NCBI GenBank assembly: GCA_016209685.1
Contig: JACQVQ010000008.1
Coordinates: forward strand, 379,778-443,777
Direction: 5' to 3'
DNA: 64,000 nt
Source: Planctomycetota bacterium
GTDB lineage: Bacteria; Planctomycetota; Brocadiia; Brocadiales; Bathyanammoxibiaceae
Made by a program: the position numbers and the translations under genes
In this document: in pieces, positions 34,027 to 42,158 of the stretch
Position numbering within the stretch: position 1 is the stretch's first letter
How the letters are laid out: every line of letters begins with the position of its first letter
Notes under the pieces: model-generated
The model's database searches: none
What the model was told of the DNA's origin: nothing
Seen by the model: only the letters and a program-made list of their open reading frames with translations

Positions 34027-35081
34027 TACTCCGAAGCGGCGGCCTTTGGTTGCTCGGAAGGCGTCTTCTTGAGTATGCCCTTTCTCAACTCCTCCAGTAC
34101 CTTTGGGTTCTGTTCAAGATATAGTTTGGAGTTTTCTCTCCCCTGTCCCAGGCGGAGGTCCCCATAGGAGAACCATGTGCCGCTTTTCTCCACCAATTGG
34201 TTCTCAAGGGCCAGATCCAAGACGTCACCCGCCAGGGATATACCTTTGTTAAACATTATGTCAAACTCTGCCTTCCTGAAAGGCGGGGCTACCTTGTTCT
34301 TTACCACAGCCACCCTTACCCTGCTTCCCAGGGCCTGGTCTCCCTCCTTTATGACCCCAATCTTGCGTATCTCTATCCGTACGGAGGCATAAAACTTGAG
34401 GGCACGGCCTCCAGGGGTAGTCTCAGGATTGCCGAACATCACCCCAATCTTCTCCCTTATCTGGTTTATAAAGATAAGGGAGGTATGGGTCTTGGACACT
34501 ATACCTGAGAGCTTCCTTAAGGCGTGGGACATGAGCCGGGCCTGGAGTCCTATATGGGAATCCCCCATCTCCCCTTCTATCTCAGCCCTGGGTGCCAGGG
34601 CCGCCACGGAATCTATTACTATGATATCCACCCCATTAGAACTTACCAGCTTTTCGGCAATATCCAGTGCCTGTTCTCCCGTATCGGGCTGGTGTATCCA
34701 TAGATTTCCCACGTCCACCCCAAGGCGTTTGGCATAATCCGGGTCAAGGGCGTGTTCAGCGTCTATAAAGGCCGCCACACCCCCTTGCCTCTGGGCATTG
34801 GCTATTATGTGCAGGGTGAGGGTGGTCTTCCCTGAGGACTCAGGGCCGAATATCTCCGTTACCCTCCCCCTGGGGATCCCGCCCACCCCAAGGGCCATGT
34901 CAAGGGATAGACTGCCCGTGGAGATTACAGGGACGTCCACCTTCTGCTGTGAGCCTAATCTCATTATGACACCCTTACCATACTGTTTCTCTATTAGAGA
35001 GATGGCCCTCTCCAGGGCCTGACTCTTCTTTTCTTTCTCTTTTTCCTTCTCTACGCTAGCAGTAGTCTCCTGTTTTGCCAT
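34026..35081 (-). CDS. recA: Recombinase A
   Basis: A 351-residue protein of typical length. The P-loop [40 protein letters not shown], the L2 region [28 protein letters not shown], and C-terminal [17 protein letters not shown] are all canonical. It is the homologous-recombination and SOS ATPase. It starts 4 bp after thpR, so the two are probably one transcript. No LexA box was recognised upstream. Confidence 0.98.
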   Translation of the reverse strand: MAKQETTASVEKEKEKEKKSQALERAISLIEKQYGKGVIMRLGSQQKVDVPVISTGSLSLDMALGVGGIPRGRVTEIFGPESSGKTTLTLHIIANAQRQGGVAAFIDAEHALDPDYAKRLGVDVGNLWIHQPDTGEQALDIAEKLVSSNGVDIIVIDSVAALAPRAEIEGEMGDSHIGLQARLMSHALRKLSGIVSKTHTSLIFINQIREKIGVMFGNPETTPGGRALKFYASVRIEIRKIGVIKEGDQALGSRVRVAVVKNKVAPPFRKAEFDIMFNKGISLAGDVLDLALENQLVEKSGTWFSYGDLRLGQGRENSKLYLEQNPKVLEELRKGILKKTPSEQPKAAASE

Positions 35082-35085
35082 CCTA

Positions 35086-35667
35086 TTACTCTCCCTCTCT
35101 GGTATTTAGTGGAAATTCTTCAAGCCTTGTATATATGGGACCCTGCGGGGTAAGCTGGCTGTGCATGAGTAGCACCCTTGATACCAGTTCCTCTCCAAAG
35201 GGTTCTTCTTTGTATTCTTCCATAAGCCGCACAAGTCTTTCAACGTTATGGGGCGATTTCACCCGTCCTAACGTGAGATGGGCCTCATAAGGCCTATCCT
35301 CTTTCTCTATACCCAGGACCTGGAAGCCCTCCTCCAGCCTCGAATTCATGGTAGTGAGACAACCCATCCTATCTTCTGCCGTGATGAAGACCACCATGGG
35401 CCTCTGAAACCTGGGGAACCCACCTATCCCCTTAAACTGCAAGGGAAAGGGCTTAATGCCTTGAACTGACTTGTTGGTTATATCCTTAACTTGGGAGAGG
35501 TGTTCTTCCTCCACATATCCCAGGAATTTCAAGGTGATGTGGATATTCCCTACGTCCACCCACTTGATGCCCCCGCCAGCCTCTTTGAGTCTTTCCTGAC
35601 ACTCCTTAAAACCCTTTTTTATAATATCTATTATCTCTATAGCCACAAAGAGCCTAAGCTTCGCCAT
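35086..35667 (-). CDS. thpR: RNA 2',3'-cyclic phosphodiesterase (2H phosphoesterase)
   Basis: A 193-residue 2H-superfamily protein: FVAIEI at the N-terminus, HITLKFLG (about 43-50) and HLTLGRV (about 130-136) are the paired catalytic His-x-Thr motifs. The family opens 2',3'-cyclic phosphates and can ligate tRNA halves. It sits directly upstream of recA, a pairing seen in many bacteria. A good promoter ends only about 10 bases before the ATG and no ribosome site is visible, so a nearly leaderless transcript is likely. Confidence 0.93.
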   Translation of the reverse strand: MAKLRLFVAIEIIDIIKKGFKECQERLKEAGGGIKWVDVGNIHITLKFLGYVEEEHLSQVKDITNKSVQGIKPFPLQFKGIGGFPRFQRPMVVFITAEDRMGCLTTMNSRLEEGFQVLGIEKEDRPYEAHLTLGRVKSPHNVERLVRLMEEYKEEPFGEELVSRVLLMHSQLTPQGPIYTRLEEFPLNTREGE

Positions 35668-35677
35668 TTAAAACCAA

Positions 35678-35706
35678 AGTATACAAAGATTGGAGGATTT
35701 GTGCAA
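35678..35706 (-). promoter_or_regulatory. Sigma-70 promoter for thpR-recA, nearly leaderless
   Basis: On the - strand: TTGCAC (35706-35701), 17-bp spacer, TATACT (35683-35678). The -10 element ends 10 bases before the thpR ATG, so the transcript would start only a few bases before or at the start codon. Confidence 0.65.
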
Positions 35707-35728
35707 TGGCAAATACTGGCCTACTGTC

Positions 35729-35758
35729 TTGACTTTGGGTGTAAATTAAGGTAATACT
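35729..35758 (+). promoter_or_regulatory. Putative sigma-70 promoter for the ricT-metG leader
   Basis: TTGACT (35729-35734), 18-bp spacer, AATACT (35753-35758). It is divergent from the thpR promoter and would start a transcript just before the structured element at 35776. Confidence 0.5.
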
Positions 35759-35775
35759 AGTCAAGCATTATCTTA

Positions 35776-35866
35776 TACGCCTGCCATCTGAGACTGCTGT
35801 AATAACGGAGATGGGGCGGAGCCTCACGTTTATAACCCTGGTACTACACGCCAAGTTATAGGCGTA
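35776..35866 (+). ncRNA. Structured 5' leader upstream of ricT (candidate regulatory RNA)
   Basis: Three nested or adjacent complementary pairs are visible. P1 is TACGCCT (35776-35782) with AGGCGTA (35860-35866). P2 is GCCATCT (35783-35789) with AGATGG (35809-35814). P3 is GGCG (35815-35818) with CGCC near 35849-35852. This gives a closed multi-branch shape of about 91 bases, ending 27 bases before the ricT start and lying behind a promoter. It fits none of the riboswitch consensus motifs I can recall (fluoride, TPP, SAM, T-box, c-di-GMP). Confidence 0.4.
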
Positions 35867-35893
35867 CAGAGACATAAGAAAGGGACCAGAAGC

Positions 35894-36712
35894 GTGCTAT
35901 ACAAGGCTAAGGTTAGATACGGTTTGATGCGTCACATAGAGGACTTTTTCACCGAGGCCCCAGAACTAAAATTTAAGGATAAGGTAGTAATTGAGTCCGA
36001 GAGGGGGACGGAAGCAGGAGAGATAGTTAGTAAGCTAGAAGGACCTTGTGGGTGTGGCGGGACCTGTCCCAAGATACTACGCAAGTTCACACCAGACGAC
36101 CACAAGAGTCTCAGAGAGATTGAAGAGAAAAGGAGCAATGAGGCACTTACCTTCTGCAAGGGAAAGATACACGAAAAAAGCCTTCCCATGAAGCTCACTA
36201 CTGTGGAGCACCTCCTGGATGGGAAAAAGATAATCTTCTACTTTGTGGCCCAAGAGAGGGTAGACTTCCGTGAACTTGTAAGGGAACTGGCCAGGCAATA
36301 CCACACCAGGATTGAGATGCGCCAGATAGGCGTAAGGGATGAGGCCAGGTTCCTGGCCCAGTACCAGCACTGCGGGAGGGAACTCTGCTGCAGGAGCTTC
36401 CTGAAGAGGCTGGAGCCCGTTACCATGAAGATGGCCAAGAACCAGAGGGCCACCCTGGACCCCTCCAAGATATCAGGCAGGTGTGGCAGACTCATGTGCT
36501 GTCTCCGCTACGAAAACGACGTATACGAGGAGTTCAAGGGCTACCTGCCAAGAAAAAACTCTATTGTCCACACCTCCAAGGGGTCGGGCAAGGTCGTTGA
36601 TTTTGAGATACTTAGACAGAAGGTCACTATCCATACGGAAGACAACCGTACCCTTGTGGTGGATAGTAAAGACATCCGTAGACCGGAGGAAACTTCTCAG
36701 CCCCTTGAGTAA
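35894..36712 (+). CDS. ricT: RicT/PSP1-domain protein
   Basis: A 272-residue protein from a GTG start. The PSP1 domain is cysteine-rich: GPCGCGGTCP (about 51-60), QHCGRELCCRSFL (about 155-167) and GRCGRLMCCLRYE (about 196-208). In Bacillus the Fe-S-carrying YlbF-YmcA-YaaT (RicT) complex affects RNase Y and phosphorelay targets; in most bacteria the role is unclear. It is followed by metG with a TTG start inside its last codons, so it is the first gene of a ricT-metG-Minf_1886 operon. Confidence 0.92.
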   Translation: MLYKAKVRYGLMRHIEDFFTEAPELKFKDKVVIESERGTEAGEIVSKLEGPCGCGGTCPKILRKFTPDDHKSLREIEEKRSNEALTFCKGKIHEKSLPMKLTTVEHLLDGKKIIFYFVAQERVDFRELVRELARQYHTRIEMRQIGVRDEARFLAQYQHCGRELCCRSFLKRLEPVTMKMAKNQRATLDPSKISGRCGRLMCCLRYENDVYEEFKGYLPRKNSIVHTSKGSGKVVDFEILRQKVTIHTEDNRTLVVDSKDIRRPEETSQPLE

Positions 36713-38279
36713 ATTCTATCTCACTACACCCATCTATTACGTAAACGACGTACCCCACATAGGACATTCCTACACCACCGTAGCGGCTGATGTCCTGGCA
36801 CGGTACCATAGGCTTAAAGGGGAAGACGTGTTTTTCTTGACCGGCACCGATGAACATGGGCAGAAGATACTCAGGGTCGCCCAGGACCGTGAAGAAACCC
36901 CGGAGACCCTGGTAAACAGGGTTGTGGAAAGGTTCCAAAAGGTATGGCAGCGTCTCAACATCTCCAACGACGATTTTATAAGGACTACCCAACCCCGCCA
37001 CACCAGGAGGGTACAGCTTATATTCCAGAAACTCTACGAAAAGGGGGACATATATCTAGGGGACTACGAGGGATGGTATTGCGTACCCTGTGAGAGCTAC
37101 TGGATAGAGAGCGAATTGGTGGCCAATAACTGCCCCGAGTGCCATCGCCCGGTGGAACGGCTCAGAGAGAAAAACTATTTCTTCAGGCTTTCTAAATACA
37201 AGGACGGGGTACTAAAACACGTAGAGGCCCACCCCGATTTCATCCAGCCCGAATCCAGGAAGAACGAGCTTTGTAGCCGTCTAAGGGCAGGTGTGGAAGA
37301 TATAAGCATCAGCCGTCAGGGTCTACCCTGGGGCATCCCGGTGCCCCCGGTGTCAACGGAACAGGGGCAGACCATCTACGTCTGGATAGATGCCTTGTTC
37401 AATTATATTACCGCCCTGGGCTACGATGACGAGGCGGAGAGATTCCAGCACTACTGGCCCTGTGACGTACACCTCATAGGTAAAGAAATCCTGTGGTTCC
37501 ATGGGGCAATATGGCCAGCCCTCCTTATGGCCCTTGAACTACCACCCCCACGGAGGATATTTGCCCACGGATGGTGGACCATTGAAGGCCGGAAGATATC
37601 CAAATCCCTCGGAAACGTCATAGACCCGCTTACTATTACCGAGCAGTATGGGGTAGATGCCTACAGATACTTCCTCCTCAGGGAGGTACCCTTCGGACTG
37701 GATGGCAATTTTTCCTACACCGCCCTGGCAAACCGTATAAATAGCGACCTGGGGAATGACCTGGGGAACCTCCTCTTAAGGACCCTCACTATGATCGAAA
37801 AGTATTACGGAGGGCACGTGCCCCAGCCTGAATCCACCCCGGGCACCCTGGATGAAGACAAACCTCTGATGGAAAAGGTCAAAACCCTCAAGACCCTTGT
37901 GGAAAAGGAGATGGAATCCCTCCAGTTCAGCAAGGCCCTGGAGGCTATATGGGACTCCATTGCCCAGGCTAATCGCTATATAGAAGAATCAAAACCCTGG
38001 GTCCTGGCCCGGGAAGATAGGCAGAAACTCTCAGTAAAGCTTTACACCCTGGCAGAGACCCTCAGACTCATCGCTATGTACATAGCCCCATTCATGCCCC
38101 ATACTGCCCATGAGATACAACAACAGCTAGGCATCTCCGTGGAAGAAAAAGAACAGAGATTAAGCTACCGATGGGGGCTCCTCAAGCCTTCTACCAGGGT
38201 AGCAAAGGGTAAGGCCCTATTTCCCAGGATAGAATTATCCCCGCAACCTTCGCCAAAGGTAAATCTTCCTACGGTATGA
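36705..38279 (+). CDS. metG: Methionyl-tRNA synthetase
   Basis: A 524-residue protein. The start chosen is TTG at 36705, because family members begin a few residues before FYLTTPIYYVND; the frame is open from 36483 but the extra residues are out-of-family. The HIGH motif is PHIGHSYTT, the zinc knuckle CVPCESYW...NNCPECHRP has four cysteines, and GRKISKSLGN is the KMSKS loop. The C-terminal dimerisation (tRNA-binding EMAP) domain is absent, as in short forms. GGAGGA lies 14 bases upstream. It charges initiator and elongator tRNA-Met. Confidence 0.95.
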   Translation: MSKFYLTTPIYYVNDVPHIGHSYTTVAADVLARYHRLKGEDVFFLTGTDEHGQKILRVAQDREETPETLVNRVVERFQKVWQRLNISNDDFIRTTQPRHTRRVQLIFQKLYEKGDIYLGDYEGWYCVPCESYWIESELVANNCPECHRPVERLREKNYFFRLSKYKDGVLKHVEAHPDFIQPESRKNELCSRLRAGVEDISISRQGLPWGIPVPPVSTEQGQTIYVWIDALFNYITALGYDDEAERFQHYWPCDVHLIGKEILWFHGAIWPALLMALELPPPRRIFAHGWWTIEGRKISKSLGNVIDPLTITEQYGVDAYRYFLLREVPFGLDGNFSYTALANRINSDLGNDLGNLLLRTLTMIEKYYGGHVPQPESTPGTLDEDKPLMEKVKTLKTLVEKEMESLQFSKALEAIWDSIAQANRYIEESKPWVLAREDRQKLSVKLYTLAETLRLIAMYIAPFMPHTAHEIQQQLGISVEEKEQRLSYRWGLLKPSTRVAKGKALFPRIELSPQPSPKVNLPTV

Positions 38280-38300
38280 TGACTTAACAGAGGTGAAAAA

Positions 38301-38762
38301 TTGAGCGAAAAGACTGCCTTCAAGACCTGGTGGAACAAACTCTTAAGTGTAGCAAAGAAGGACCCTCGCTACAGCCTCCAGGCCTATCACTTCGTCTTTG
38401 AGGCCCTGGACTTTGCTACCTATAAGCTGGGTAAGGACCCATTAAGCCCCAGAGAAAAGGAACGCCACGTTACAGGTAAGCAACTCCTGGAAGGTGTCAG
38501 GGAATTCGCCCTCCAGCAATTTGGTTACATGGCCAGGCCAGTGCTTGAGACCTGGGGCATAAAGCGATGTGAAGACTTCGGTGAGATAGTCTTCAATCTG
38601 GTGGAAAGTGGACTTATGGGCAGGACGGAATCAGATACAAAAGAGGACTTCAAAGGGGGCTACGACTTCAATACTGCCTTTGACGATGGCTTCCGGTTTA
38701 AAGGGAAATTCAATATAAAGACGGACTGGGAAAGTATCAGGACTAAGAGTAAGAAGAGATAG
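38301..38762 (+). CDS. Minf_1886 family protein
   Basis: A 153-residue soluble protein from a TTG start behind GAGGTG. The core YSLQAYHFVFEALDFATYKLG, then REKERHVTGKQLLEGVREFALQQFGYMARPVLETWGI and CEDFGEIVFNLVESGLMGRTESDTKEDF, matches the small conserved family known mainly from planctomycetes and verrucomicrobia. No function is known. Here it is the last gene of the ricT-metG operon and ends before a hairpin element. Confidence 0.8.
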   Translation: MSEKTAFKTWWNKLLSVAKKDPRYSLQAYHFVFEALDFATYKLGKDPLSPREKERHVTGKQLLEGVREFALQQFGYMARPVLETWGIKRCEDFGEIVFNLVESGLMGRTESDTKEDFKGGYDFNTAFDDGFRFKGKFNIKTDWESIRTKSKKR

Positions 38763-38807
38763 ACCCTTACGCCCTTTCTTTGTGCCCCTCTAAGCCCCAC
38801 CGAACCC

Positions 38808-38899
38808 AATAAAAAAGGTGCCGCAACTTTAGAGGAGGGTACTCATGACACTGAAAGGAGAAAGAAACTGCCATGAGTTTTGTGGGAAGCTGCGGCACC
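38808..38899 (-). terminator. Bidirectional hairpin; Rho-independent terminator for the MerR-type gene
   Basis: Outer stem GGTGCCGCA (38817-38825) with TGCGGCACC (38891-38899), inner stem ACTCATG (38841-38847) with CATGAGT (38872-38878). On the - strand the stem is followed by TTTTTTATT, so it would end the MerR transcript. The right arm overlaps that gene's stop codon. Confidence 0.7.
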
Positions 38900-39519
38900 T
38901 AGCCAATCTTTTCCTTTACCTCTTTTATTATACCCTTTTCAAGCTCCGCTTTTAAGGCCTCTAAAGCCTGCTCCTCTGTCTCACCAAGGGCCATACGGCC
39001 CATGGAGAGGCAGCGAGCCGTAAAACCTGCCCCTTCAGGATTGGACTCCAAAAGCACGTTGAACTCCAGCCCTCCAACCCTTACGGTCGTCTCCTTCGTT
39101 ATTATAAACTTTTGTACCTTAGAACTTAACTCCCTTACCAGGTCTCCCAGGGCCACGCTGAAGACGAGCTGGCCGTTCTTCAGGGCATCCACAATCTTGT
39201 CTTTATCGGCCGTAAGGACGAATACCGTATCCCCGTCCGTTAGGAACCTTAATTCTGCCAGGGGTCTTTTTACCTCTGGGGCATGGGCCCTCAGGTACTG
39301 CAGGCTCTTCCTTATCTTCTGCAGGCTTACCCCGCCATCCAGCAAGGTCTTGGCTACCCTCATCTGTACAAGGTCTAGGAAAGAATAAAGCCTGCTGCTA
39401 CCATAACCTGTTGCCTGCCGGACAGAGGGCTTTATGAAATTGGTCTCATCCCAGTACTGTACCTGCCTGGGAGTTATTCCTATTATGCCACAGACAGTCT
39501 GCGTGTTAAAATTCGTCAT
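38899..39519 (-). CDS. MerR-type regulator with HicB-like C-terminal domain
   Basis: A 206-residue protein. Residues 1-75 are a MerR winged helix (GITPRQVQYWDETNFIKPS, then YSFLDLVQMRVAKTLLDGGVSLQKIRKSL). The middle has a short sensor-like segment. Residues about 150-206 (FNVLLESNPEGAGFTARCLSMGRMALGETEEQALEALKAELEKGI) resemble the HicB fold: acidic strand, G/C-x-P-like turn, G-E/D-T-x-E-E-A helix. A DNA-binding HicB fused to MerR is unusual. It has a consensus promoter and its own terminator, so it is monocistronic. Its target is unknown, and the A/T-rich region in front may hold an autoregulatory site. Confidence 0.75.
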   Translation of the reverse strand: MTNFNTQTVCGIIGITPRQVQYWDETNFIKPSVRQATGYGSSRLYSFLDLVQMRVAKTLLDGGVSLQKIRKSLQYLRAHAPEVKRPLAELRFLTDGDTVFVLTADKDKIVDALKNGQLVFSVALGDLVRELSSKVQKFIITKETTVRVGGLEFNVLLESNPEGAGFTARCLSMGRMALGETEEQALEALKAELEKGIIKEVKEKIG

Positions 39520-39583
39520 ACATTGCTTCCCACCCTTTCCTCATTTCGTCATTATTTGTTTTTAATAAAACATTATTGTTTAA

Positions 39584-39611
39584 ATTATACCGCCTCCCTG
39601 CTGTTTGTCAA
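39584..39611 (-). promoter_or_regulatory. Consensus sigma-70 promoter of the MerR-type gene
   Basis: On the - strand: TTGACA (39611-39606), 16-bp spacer, TATAAT (39589-39584). About 65 bases lie between it and the ATG at 39519. ATAAT-rich direct repeats follow the -10 box (39552-39582). Confidence 0.8.
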
Positions 39612-39699
39612 GTAATTATTTTATCAAAAAAACTGCCTTGAGGTAGTAAGGGCAGTGCCTGCCGCCTACTCCTTACTGCCTGCTGCATTTCCCCTCCCA

Positions 39700-39728
39700 T
39701 TGACAAACCCCTGGGAATAACTTATCTT
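39700..39728 (+). promoter_or_regulatory. Sigma-70 promoter of the phosphohexomutase gene
   Basis: TTGACA (39700-39705), 17-bp spacer, TATCTT (39723-39728), ending 39 bases before the ATG at 39768. Confidence 0.75.
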
Positions 39729-39767
39729 AGCCCCTTAGGCCACTTAAGATGGATTGTCCACGGTGTA

Positions 39768-41321
39768 ATGGAGGAGGAGTTAGTGTCCACGGAAGAAAGA
39801 CGCTGCCCTGGCGAGAGATACACCATAAACCCTACTATCTGTAAGGGGAGGCAAAAGCGGCGTTACCCTAAGTGCCTTAGTTGTCAGTACCGGGACGCGG
39901 AGAACTTCCCGGGACCCCATAACCCTGTCGTGAGTAAGACCCATATATCCAGTGGCAGGGCCACCCTGGACAAAGGGGAAGACATCTTTAAAGGATATGA
40001 CATCCGTGGCCTCTACCCCGAACAATTGAACGAGGCCCACGCCAGGCGCATCGGCTCAGCCATTGTACAGTTCCTGAGACAACAAAGACCTGGCGTCAAG
40101 CATATAGTGGTGGGCAGGGACGCTCGGACCTCCTCCCTACCCCTGGCCCAGGCCCTTATGGAAGGTATCACCTCCTGTGGGGTAAATGTAATTGACATAG
40201 GTACCGTATCCACCGAGACTACCTACTTCACCGTAGCCAGATACGGTTATGACGGGAGCGTAATGGTCACCGCCTCCCATAACCCAGCTAAATATAATGG
40301 GTTTAAGATATGCAGAGAAAAGGCCATCCCCGTAGGCTCAGACACTGGCCTGATGAGGATAAAGGAACTGGCAATGCAACCCCCGCCAATGAGGGTGGAG
40401 CGGCGCGGCAAGATAGAACTCAAGGACGTCTTACTGGACTACAAGGCCCACATACATAAATTTGCCAGGGAATTAAAACCCTTAAGGGTAGCGGTGGATG
40501 CCAGTAATGGCATGGCAGGGAAGATGATACCTGTGGTATTTGAAGGACTGCCCTGCGAAATCATGCCACTGTACTTTGAGCTAAACGGCTCTTTCCCCAA
40601 CCATGACCCCGACCCCTTGAAAGAGGAAAACCTCAAGGCCCTCCAGGACATGGTCAAGAAAACCAAGGCCCAACTGGGGGTGGCCTTTGATGGAGATGCA
40701 GACCGATGTTCCTTTGTAGATGAAAAAGGCGAGATTGTAAAAAATGACATCATAACCGCCCTCATTGCCAGGGAATTCCTATCCAGAGAAAAAGGGGCCA
40801 CTATTGTCTACGACCTCCGTTCAAGCTGGGTCGTAAAGGAAGAGATACTCCTTAATGGGGGGATACCCTACAGGGAGCGGGTGGGGCATACCTTTATGAA
40901 GACCACCATGAGGGATAGAAATGCCCCTTTTGGGGGTGAACTCTCAGGACATTACTATTTTAGGGATAACTATTTCTGCGATTCAGGTCTCATAGCCATG
41001 CTCCAGATACTCAACATACTGAGCCGGAAGGCCGTGAGCATGTCTAACCTTGCGGCGCCCCTGAAGAAGTACTACTCCAGTGGAGAGAGGAACTTTAGCG
41101 TGGCCAATAAGGACGGCAAACTCCAACAGCTTGCCGAGGCATTCTCCGACGGGAAGATAGACCTCCTGGACGGCGTAACTGTGGAATATACTGATTGGTG
41201 GTTCAACGCAAGAAAGTCCCAGACAGAGCCCAGGCTAAGGATAAACGTAGAGGGAAAGGACCAGGAACTGGTAGAAAACGCCCTGAATAGGATTCGGGAG
41301 ATTGTAGAAGGCGAGGGCTAA
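39768..41321 (+). CDS. Phosphomannomutase/phosphoglucomutase with Cys-rich N-terminal extension
   Basis: A 517-residue enzyme of the alpha-D-phosphohexomutase family. Domain order is intact: FKGYDIRGLYPEQL (near 75), phosphoserine loop TASHNP (near 170), metal loop DGDADR (near 310), sugar loop GGELSGHYYF (near 387) and a C-terminal phosphate-binding region (NARKSQTEPRLRI). About 70 extra N-terminal residues contain cysteines at 13, 25, 36 and 39 (CPGERY...CLSCQYR), a likely metal site not found in ordinary ManB/AlgC. It makes mannose-1-P or glucose-1-P, precursors for the polysaccharide and trehalose loci here. Confidence 0.88.
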   Translation: MEEELVSTEERRCPGERYTINPTICKGRQKRRYPKCLSCQYRDAENFPGPHNPVVSKTHISSGRATLDKGEDIFKGYDIRGLYPEQLNEAHARRIGSAIVQFLRQQRPGVKHIVVGRDARTSSLPLAQALMEGITSCGVNVIDIGTVSTETTYFTVARYGYDGSVMVTASHNPAKYNGFKICREKAIPVGSDTGLMRIKELAMQPPPMRVERRGKIELKDVLLDYKAHIHKFARELKPLRVAVDASNGMAGKMIPVVFEGLPCEIMPLYFELNGSFPNHDPDPLKEENLKALQDMVKKTKAQLGVAFDGDADRCSFVDEKGEIVKNDIITALIAREFLSREKGATIVYDLRSSWVVKEEILLNGGIPYRERVGHTFMKTTMRDRNAPFGGELSGHYYFRDNYFCDSGLIAMLQILNILSRKAVSMSNLAAPLKKYYSSGERNFSVANKDGKLQQLAEAFSDGKIDLLDGVTVEYTDWWFNARKSQTEPRLRINVEGKDQELVENALNRIREIVEGEG

Positions 41322-41439
41322 AACTATCTGAACGGTACTGTGTATCATCTGAGAGTGGTTTATTAAACACAGCCACCGCAAGGACTAACTGGATAGGGAT
41401 TAAGTAAAAAGGCAGCTAAACCTAAACCACTCCCTCCAA

Positions 41440-41467
41440 TTGACTTTTCTTACGTAAAGACTAGAAT
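41440..41467 (+). promoter_or_regulatory. Sigma-70 promoter for tRNA-Leu
   Basis: TTGACT (41440-41445), 16-bp spacer, TAGAAT (41462-41467), 44 bases before the mature tRNA. A palindromic repeat lies between promoter and tRNA. Confidence 0.6.
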
Positions 41468-41477
41468 AACTAACGCA

Positions 41478-41504
41478 GTAGGGGCAGGGTAACCCTGCCC
41501 CTAC
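41478..41504. repeat. GTAGGGGC-type palindrome upstream of the tRNA
   Basis: A 27-bp inverted repeat (arms GTAGGGGCAGGGT). It would form a hairpin in the tRNA 5' leader. Confidence 0.9.
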
Positions 41505-41511
41505 CATACGT

Positions 41512-41601
41512 GCGGAAGTGGCGGAATTGGCAGACGCGCTAGTTTGAGGGGCTAGTGGCACTGATAATGCCGTGGGGGTTCAAGTCCCCCCTTCCGCACC
41601 A
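41512..41601 (+). tRNA. tRNA-Leu (GAG anticodon), CCA encoded
   Basis: The acceptor arms GCGGAAG and CTTCCGC pair, D arm GGCGGAATTGGCAGACGC, anticodon stem CTAGT/GCTAG with loop TTGAGGG (anticodon GAG), a long class II variable arm (TGGCACTGATAATGCCG) and T arm GGGGGTTCAAGTCCCCC. The 3' end ACCA is encoded. Confidence 0.95.
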
Positions 41602-41733
41602 TTTGTAAAGTTTCCTGCAAATATTGCTCAAATAATTGATTTTAGGGGAAAGGGGGAAAAGCAATTGCCAATTGCCGTTTGAGGTTTATAAGTTAAGGGA
41701 GTGATTTGTTGTAGATTACATGGAGGAAGTGCA

Positions 41734-41937
41734 ATGAAAATCAAGGTGGTTGTGCATAAGGCAGAGGAGGGTGGATTCTGGGCAGAGGTACCGGTTATAC
41801 CAGGTTGTTTCACCGAGGGGGACACATGGGAAGAGTTGTTGCAGAACATACATGAGGCGATAGAAGCCTGCCTTTCTATTGATACCAAAGAAATTGAATT
41901 AAAACCCGAAGATACGGTGCTTGAAATAGTAGTATGA
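41734..41937 (+). CDS. hicB: HicB-family antitoxin
   Basis: A 67-residue protein (MKIKVVVHKAEEGGFWAEVPVIPGCFTEGDTWEELL...). EEGGFWAEVPVIPGCFTEG and the DTWEELLQNIHEAIEACL helix are the HicB partial RNase-H fold. The short form lacks a C-terminal DNA-binding domain. The ATG at 41734 follows GGAGG; the upstream in-frame ATG at 41701 is less likely. It overlaps the hicA remnant (ATGA), as usual for this pair. With its toxin broken it may be free of selection. Confidence 0.85.
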   Translation: MKIKVVVHKAEEGGFWAEVPVIPGCFTEGDTWEELLQNIHEAIEACLSIDTKEIELKPEDTVLEIVV

Positions 41938-42158
41938 AAAGCCTCTCTGGTAAGCATCTATGCAGGATTCCGGAGAAAAAGGGCTGGCAACTAAAGAATA
42001 TACATGGGCGCCATCATGTGTATGAGACCTCTGCAAAAGTCACAGCAACGCAATGTGTCATTCTGAGCGAAGCGAAGAATCTGGTAGTTCAGGAGATTCT
42101 TCGGTCGCTCCGCTCCCTCAGAATGACAAGCGAGTGGACTTTTGCAGAGGTCTCCTAA
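41934..42158 (+). pseudogene. hicA: hicA toxin gene truncated by a MITE insertion
   Basis: The first 30 codons (MKSLSGKHLCRIPEKKGWQL, then KNIHGRHHVYE) are the start of a HicA mRNA interferase, including the GxHH active-site histidine. At 42024 MITE copy G begins, and the frame then reads the element's typical translation (SEAKNLVVQEILRSL...). The remainder of hicA is not found after the element, so about half the toxin is lost and the gene is very probably inactive. Confidence 0.8.
42024..42154. mobile_element. MITE-like element, copy G, in hicA
   Basis: This is the cleanest copy: 131 bp with perfect 18-bp ends GAGACCTCTGCAAAAGTC (42024-42041) and its complement (42137-42154), and an inner GTCATTCTGAG/CTCAGAATGAC pair. 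No target duplication is left, consistent with a deletion on the right side that removed the rest of hicA. Confidence 0.9.

Noticed and set aside
35776-35866. Fluoride, TPP or SAM riboswitch, or T-box, before ricT-metG
   Set aside because: GGAGATGGGG resembles part of the fluoride motif, but the conserved CTGATGGCCTCTAC half is missing. No T-box sequence or TPP/SAM core is present.
36483-36704. N-terminal extension of methionyl-tRNA synthetase
   Set aside because: The extra residues are read from another frame of ricT and do not resemble the family; the family start is at 36705.
38847-38898. Small peptide gene starting at the ATG inside the hairpin
   Set aside because: A ribosome-site-like GGAGGG precedes it, but the frame runs into the opposite gene without a clear end, and the sequence is better explained by the terminator stems.
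42024-42158. Normal C-terminal half of HicA
   Set aside because: The residues match the translation of the MITE copies found between other genes, not HicA.
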